A DNA stretch of 8,320 nt. It comes from JAOUGY01 sp050329955. GTDB taxonomy: Bacteria > Actinomycetota > Acidimicrobiia > Spongiisociales > ZC4RG35. The stretch's first letter is position 1, and each line of letters opens with the position of its first letter. Below the pieces are notes generated by a model. The model was not told the DNA's origin, made no database searches, and saw nothing but the letters and a program-made list of their open reading frames with translations. The position numbers and the translations under genes are program-made. This document shows, piece by piece, positions 7,481 through 8,320 of the stretch. The DNA lies in the NCBI GenBank assembly GCA_050329955.1, contig JBHJOH010000146.1, positions 1 through 8,320 of the forward strand, in the 5' to 3' direction.

Positions 7481-7503
7481 ACTCTACGAATCACGAATGA
7501 CAA
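7481..7503 (-). promoter_or_regulatory. RecA-independent (PafBC-type) DNA-damage promoter of the nuclease gene
   Basis: On the minus strand: TTGTCA, then 11 nt, then TAGAGT, then GGCGCC and the ATG. This matches all capitalised positions of tTGTCRgtg-N8-TAnnnT plus the first t; the gtg part reads TTC. The distance from TAnnnT to ATG is 6 nt, so the message should be leaderless. Position and spacing are identical to the promoter at 6637-6659. Confidence 0.7.
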
Positions 7504-7638
7504 AAATGATTTCGCTCCCGGCGGGATGCCGGTCCCGACGGAAGCGGATCCGCGCGAAAAGTCGAGCTGAGGCGCGAAAACGCGGTTCGCATTCCGGGCT
7601 CTTACCGGTCGCCGCTGGGTTACCTTTCGTTCATCGCT
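7504..7638. other. intergenic stretch between nuclease promoter and the hairpin-rich region
   Basis: I see no gene. It contains a CCGGC/GCCGG hairpin at about 7519-7533, the palindrome GCGGATCCGC at 7544-7553 and two copies of GCGCGAAAA 20 bases apart (7552-7560 and 7572-7580). A possible plus-strand -10, TACCTT at 7621-7626, would start RNA near 7633, just before the first GAAA-capped hairpin. It has no matching -35 box. Confidence 0.4.
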
Positions 7639-7656
7639 GATCGGGGAAACCCGATC
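7639..7656 (+). other. perfect GAAA-capped hairpin (first of the series)
   Basis: GATCGGG-GAAA-CCCGATC: 7 perfect base pairs and a GNRA loop. No T-run follows, so it is not an intrinsic terminator. It would sit at the 5' end of an RNA started from the possible promoter near 7621. Confidence 0.55.
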
Positions 7657-7665
7657 GGGGAGTCG

Positions 7666-7722
7666 GCGCCAGATCCAGCCGCAAGGTGGGTGACGGAACC
7701 GGCAGGGGCTTCCTCTGGACGC
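7666..7722 (+). other. closing stem with internal GCAA-capped hairpin
   Basis: GCGCCAGA (7666-7673) pairs with TCTGG-A-CGC (7714-7722): 8 bp with one bulged A. Inside, CCAGCC-GCAA-GGTGGG (7675-7690) forms a short hairpin with one A/G mismatch and one G-U pair. Two nested elements with a GNRA cap look like RNA architecture. Confidence 0.4.
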
Positions 7723-7733
7723 AGGGGGGTCTC

Positions 7734-7772
7734 GGTGGCTTCTCACGAGGAGGTCGCCACCTCGTATACGAG
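7734..7772 (+). other. overlapping, mutually exclusive hairpins with the palindrome CTCGTATACGAG
   Basis: Three pairings compete: GGTGGC 7734-7739 with GCCACC 7756-7761; ACGAGG 7745-7750 with CCTCGT 7760-7765; and CTCGT with ACGAG in the perfect 12-bp palindrome 7761-7772. The palindrome could instead be a protein-binding site on DNA, since its TATA core is unusual in this GC-rich sequence. Confidence 0.4.
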
Positions 7773-7778
7773 TCTCAT

Positions 7779-7815
7779 CGTCTGAGCCTCCGCCTCCGGG
7801 GCGGATGGAGAGACG
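7779..7815 (+). other. 37-nt hairpin
   Basis: TCCGCC (7789-7794) pairs with GGCGGA (7800-7805) around TCCGG. It is extended by CC/GG past one bulged T and, beyond a small internal loop, by CGTCT/AGACG. The total is 13 bp. Confidence 0.45.
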
Positions 7816-7820
7816 GTGGG

Positions 7821-7871
7821 GTCCGCGGCCGAAAGGTCGCACGGACACTGGTTCCGAAAGGCACCAAGTCC
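7821..7871 (+). other. two GAAA-capped hairpins competing for one GGAC segment
   Basis: Hairpin A: GTCC-GCGGCC (7821-7830), GAAA, GGTCGC (7835-7840), a 2-nt bulge, GGAC (7843-7846). Hairpin B: GGAC (7843-7846), TGGT, CC, GAAA, GG, ACCA, GTCC (7868-7871) with small internal loops. Each has about 10 bp, but both need the same GGAC, so the complete forms exclude each other. Confidence 0.45.
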
Positions 7872-7894
7872 ACCTCGCATATCGGGGTCCCGAC

Positions 7895-7950
7895 GCCGGC
7901 AGCGATGCCGGCCGGGCAGAGAGGGCGAAAGCCCCCGAAGCCCACCGGGG
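7895..7950 (+). other. GCGA-capped and GAAA-capped hairpins, then a G/C stem
   Basis: GCCGGCA-GCGA-TGCCGGC (7895-7912) is 7 perfect bp. GGGC-GAAA-GCCC (7923-7934) is 4 bp. CCCCG (7933-7937) can pair with CGGGG (7946-7950), sharing two bases with the previous stem. Confidence 0.5.
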
Positions 7951-7962
7951 CTGCGGTGCGAA

Positions 7963-8092
7963 ACGGCGGAAGTCGTCTTCGGACGGTGGATGCCACGGCG
8001 GAAATTGTCTTCGGACGGTGGATGCCACGGCGGAAGTTGTCTTCGGACGGTGGATGCCACGGCGGAAGTTGTCTTCGGACGGTGGATGCCAC
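7963..8092. repeat. 32-bp direct tandem repeat, about four copies
   Basis: Full units start at 7975, 8007 and 8039; a 22-nt partial unit starts at 8071, and a 12-nt tail of a unit precedes 7975. The units begin GTCTTCGGACGGTGGATGCC and end ACGGCGGAAGTT. Unit 1 differs from units 2 and 3 by one base (AAATT for AAGTT). A 32-nt period is not a multiple of three, so a repeated peptide is not the purpose. Each unit can fold as CTTC, GTGG, ATG loop, CCAC, GAAG with an internal loop. There are no spacers, so it is not CRISPR. It could be a folding module, a protein-binding iteron or a slippage-prone minisatellite. Confidence 0.85.
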
Positions 8093-8116
8093 AACTGGAA
8101 CTGTGGCCTTCGGGCC
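8088..8116 (+). other. paired hairpins, the second with a C(UUCG)G tetraloop
   Basis: GCCACA (8088-8093) pairs with TGTGGC (8102-8107), 6 bp. GGCC-TTCG-GGCC (8105-8116) is 4 bp with the very stable cUUCGg cap. They share three bases. No T-run follows. Confidence 0.45.
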
Positions 8117-8130
8117 TTGATCCAGACCGG

Positions 8131-8160
8131 CGACGAGGCATCTCACGGTGTGCGTCGTCG
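8131..8160 (+). other. 30-nt hairpin
   Basis: CGACGA (8131-8136) pairs with TCGTCG (8155-8160). After one G/G mismatch, GCA pairs with TGC, leaving a 10-nt loop. Confidence 0.5.
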
Positions 8161-8168
8161 GAGCGGGA

Positions 8169-8210
8169 GCCCCGAGAGGGTGGAGGCGAAAGCCAATACT
8201 TCCTCGGGGC
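8169..8210 (+). other. 8-bp stem enclosing a GAAA-capped hairpin
   Basis: GCCCCGAG (8169-8176) pairs perfectly with CTCGGGGC (8203-8210). Inside, GGC-GAAA-GCC (8185-8194) makes a short capped stem. A long stem around an inner hairpin is typical of folded RNA. Confidence 0.5.
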
Positions 8211-8221
8211 CTTCTCGCGTC

Positions 8222-8285
8222 TTCACTCCCAGGGGGACGACCCCCCTTCAACTCCCAGGGGGGGACGACCCCCCTTCGACCCCCC
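8222..8285. repeat. two and a half direct repeats, each a G-run/C-run hairpin
   Basis: Two units (8222-8246 and 8247-8274) share ACTCCCA, a G run, ACGA, six C and TTC; a partial third (TTCGACCCCCC) ends at 8285. Each full unit folds as G5-ACGA-C5 or G6-ACGA-C6. The units differ mainly by two extra G in the second. Downstream to 8320 I see no supported feature. Confidence 0.7.
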
Positions 8286-8320
8286 GCCGGTACTGGTTTG
8301 AGGTGAGTCGTGCTTGGCCG

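Larger units (their letters stand above)
7639..8274 (+). ncRNA. candidate large structured RNA or long structured leader
   Basis: About 635 nt without a convincing gene carries at least a dozen hairpins in close succession on the plus strand. Tetraloops of the GNRA class cap stems at 7646 (GAAA), 7681 (GCAA), 7831 (GAAA), 7856 (GAAA), 7902 (GCGA), 7927 (GAAA) and 8188 (GAAA), and a C(UUCG)G loop sits at 8109. On the minus strand these loops would read TTTC or TCGC, which have no special stability, so the plus strand is the likely RNA. The region includes a 32-bp tandem repeat (7963-8092). It could be a free RNA, a long 5' leader of a plus-strand gene beyond 8310, or repeat-rich spacer that merely folds well. 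I could not match it to tRNA, tmRNA, RNase P, SRP RNA or a known riboswitch. The ends are set at the outer hairpins and are approximate. Confidence 0.4.

Noticed and set aside
7584..7600. T-arm-like GGTTCGCATTCC suggesting a tRNA
   Set aside because: The flanking bases do not form a T stem, and no acceptor, D or anticodon arm is found.
7956..7960. GTGCG as a group II intron 5' end
   Set aside because: A five-base match is expected by chance, and no domain V or reverse transcriptase is visible in the window.
7963..8092. CRISPR array
   Set aside because: The 32-bp units follow each other directly without spacers, and no cas gene is present. The Cas4-like nuclease is of the Rv2119 type.
7180..8094. 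Minus-strand 304-codon frame running through the tandem repeat into the nuclease gene
   Set aside because: It overlaps the nuclease gene in the wrong frame. The repeat is open in all minus-strand frames, so the length is not evidence of coding.
7816..8301. Plus-strand 161-codon frame over the hairpin region
   Set aside because: There is no ribosome binding site or recognisable domain, and it crosses a 32-bp repeat that shifts frame with every unit.
8300..8320. Plus-strand gene starting at GTG 8310 after GAGGTGA
   Set aside because: The possible Shine-Dalgarno sequence is only 3 nt from the GTG and just 11 bases of the frame are in the window, so it cannot be supported. It remains the obvious place to look for a gene served by the structured region.

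Overview
The window is high-GC DNA whose genes all lie on the minus strand. It most likely comes from an actinobacterium. The adjacent AdnA/AdnB-type helicase-nuclease pair, a Rv2119-like RecB-family nuclease and the apparent leaderless starts all fit that. No narrower taxon can be fixed from the sequence alone.

Read in the direction of transcription (right to left), the layout is as follows. (i) 7474-6683 is a 263-aa single-domain PD-(D/E)XK nuclease with an Fe-S cysteine signature. (ii) 6630-6409 is a 73-aa Cys/His-ended small protein. (iii) 6386-3408 is an AdnA-like UvrD helicase plus nuclease. (iv) 3411-310 is an AdnB-like UvrD helicase plus nuclease, which overlaps adnA by 4 nt (ATGA). 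(v) 163 to beyond the left edge is the start of a MarR-family regulator, with a perfect 18-bp palindrome directly at its start.

The genes of (i) and (ii) share a promoter layout at identical distances from their ATGs: TGTCA, 11 nt, TAnnnT, 6 nt, ATG. This fits the RecA-independent DNA-damage promoter described in mycobacteria (tTGTCRgtg-N8-TAnnnT, the PafBC target). The inference is that the nuclease and the small-protein/adnA/adnB operon form one PafBC-type damage-response unit for double-strand-break end processing.

The right-hand 840 bases (7475-8320) have no convincing gene. From 7639 to 8274 the plus strand carries a nearly continuous series of hairpins. Seven are capped by GNRA tetraloops and one by a C(UUCG)G loop, and there is a four-copy 32-bp tandem repeat and two G-run/C-run hairpins. 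GNRA loops on one strand only suggest a large structured RNA, either free-standing or a long leader of a gene beyond the right edge. I do not recognise it as tRNA, tmRNA, RNase P RNA, SRP RNA or a riboswitch class I know. It is the best candidate here for something undescribed.
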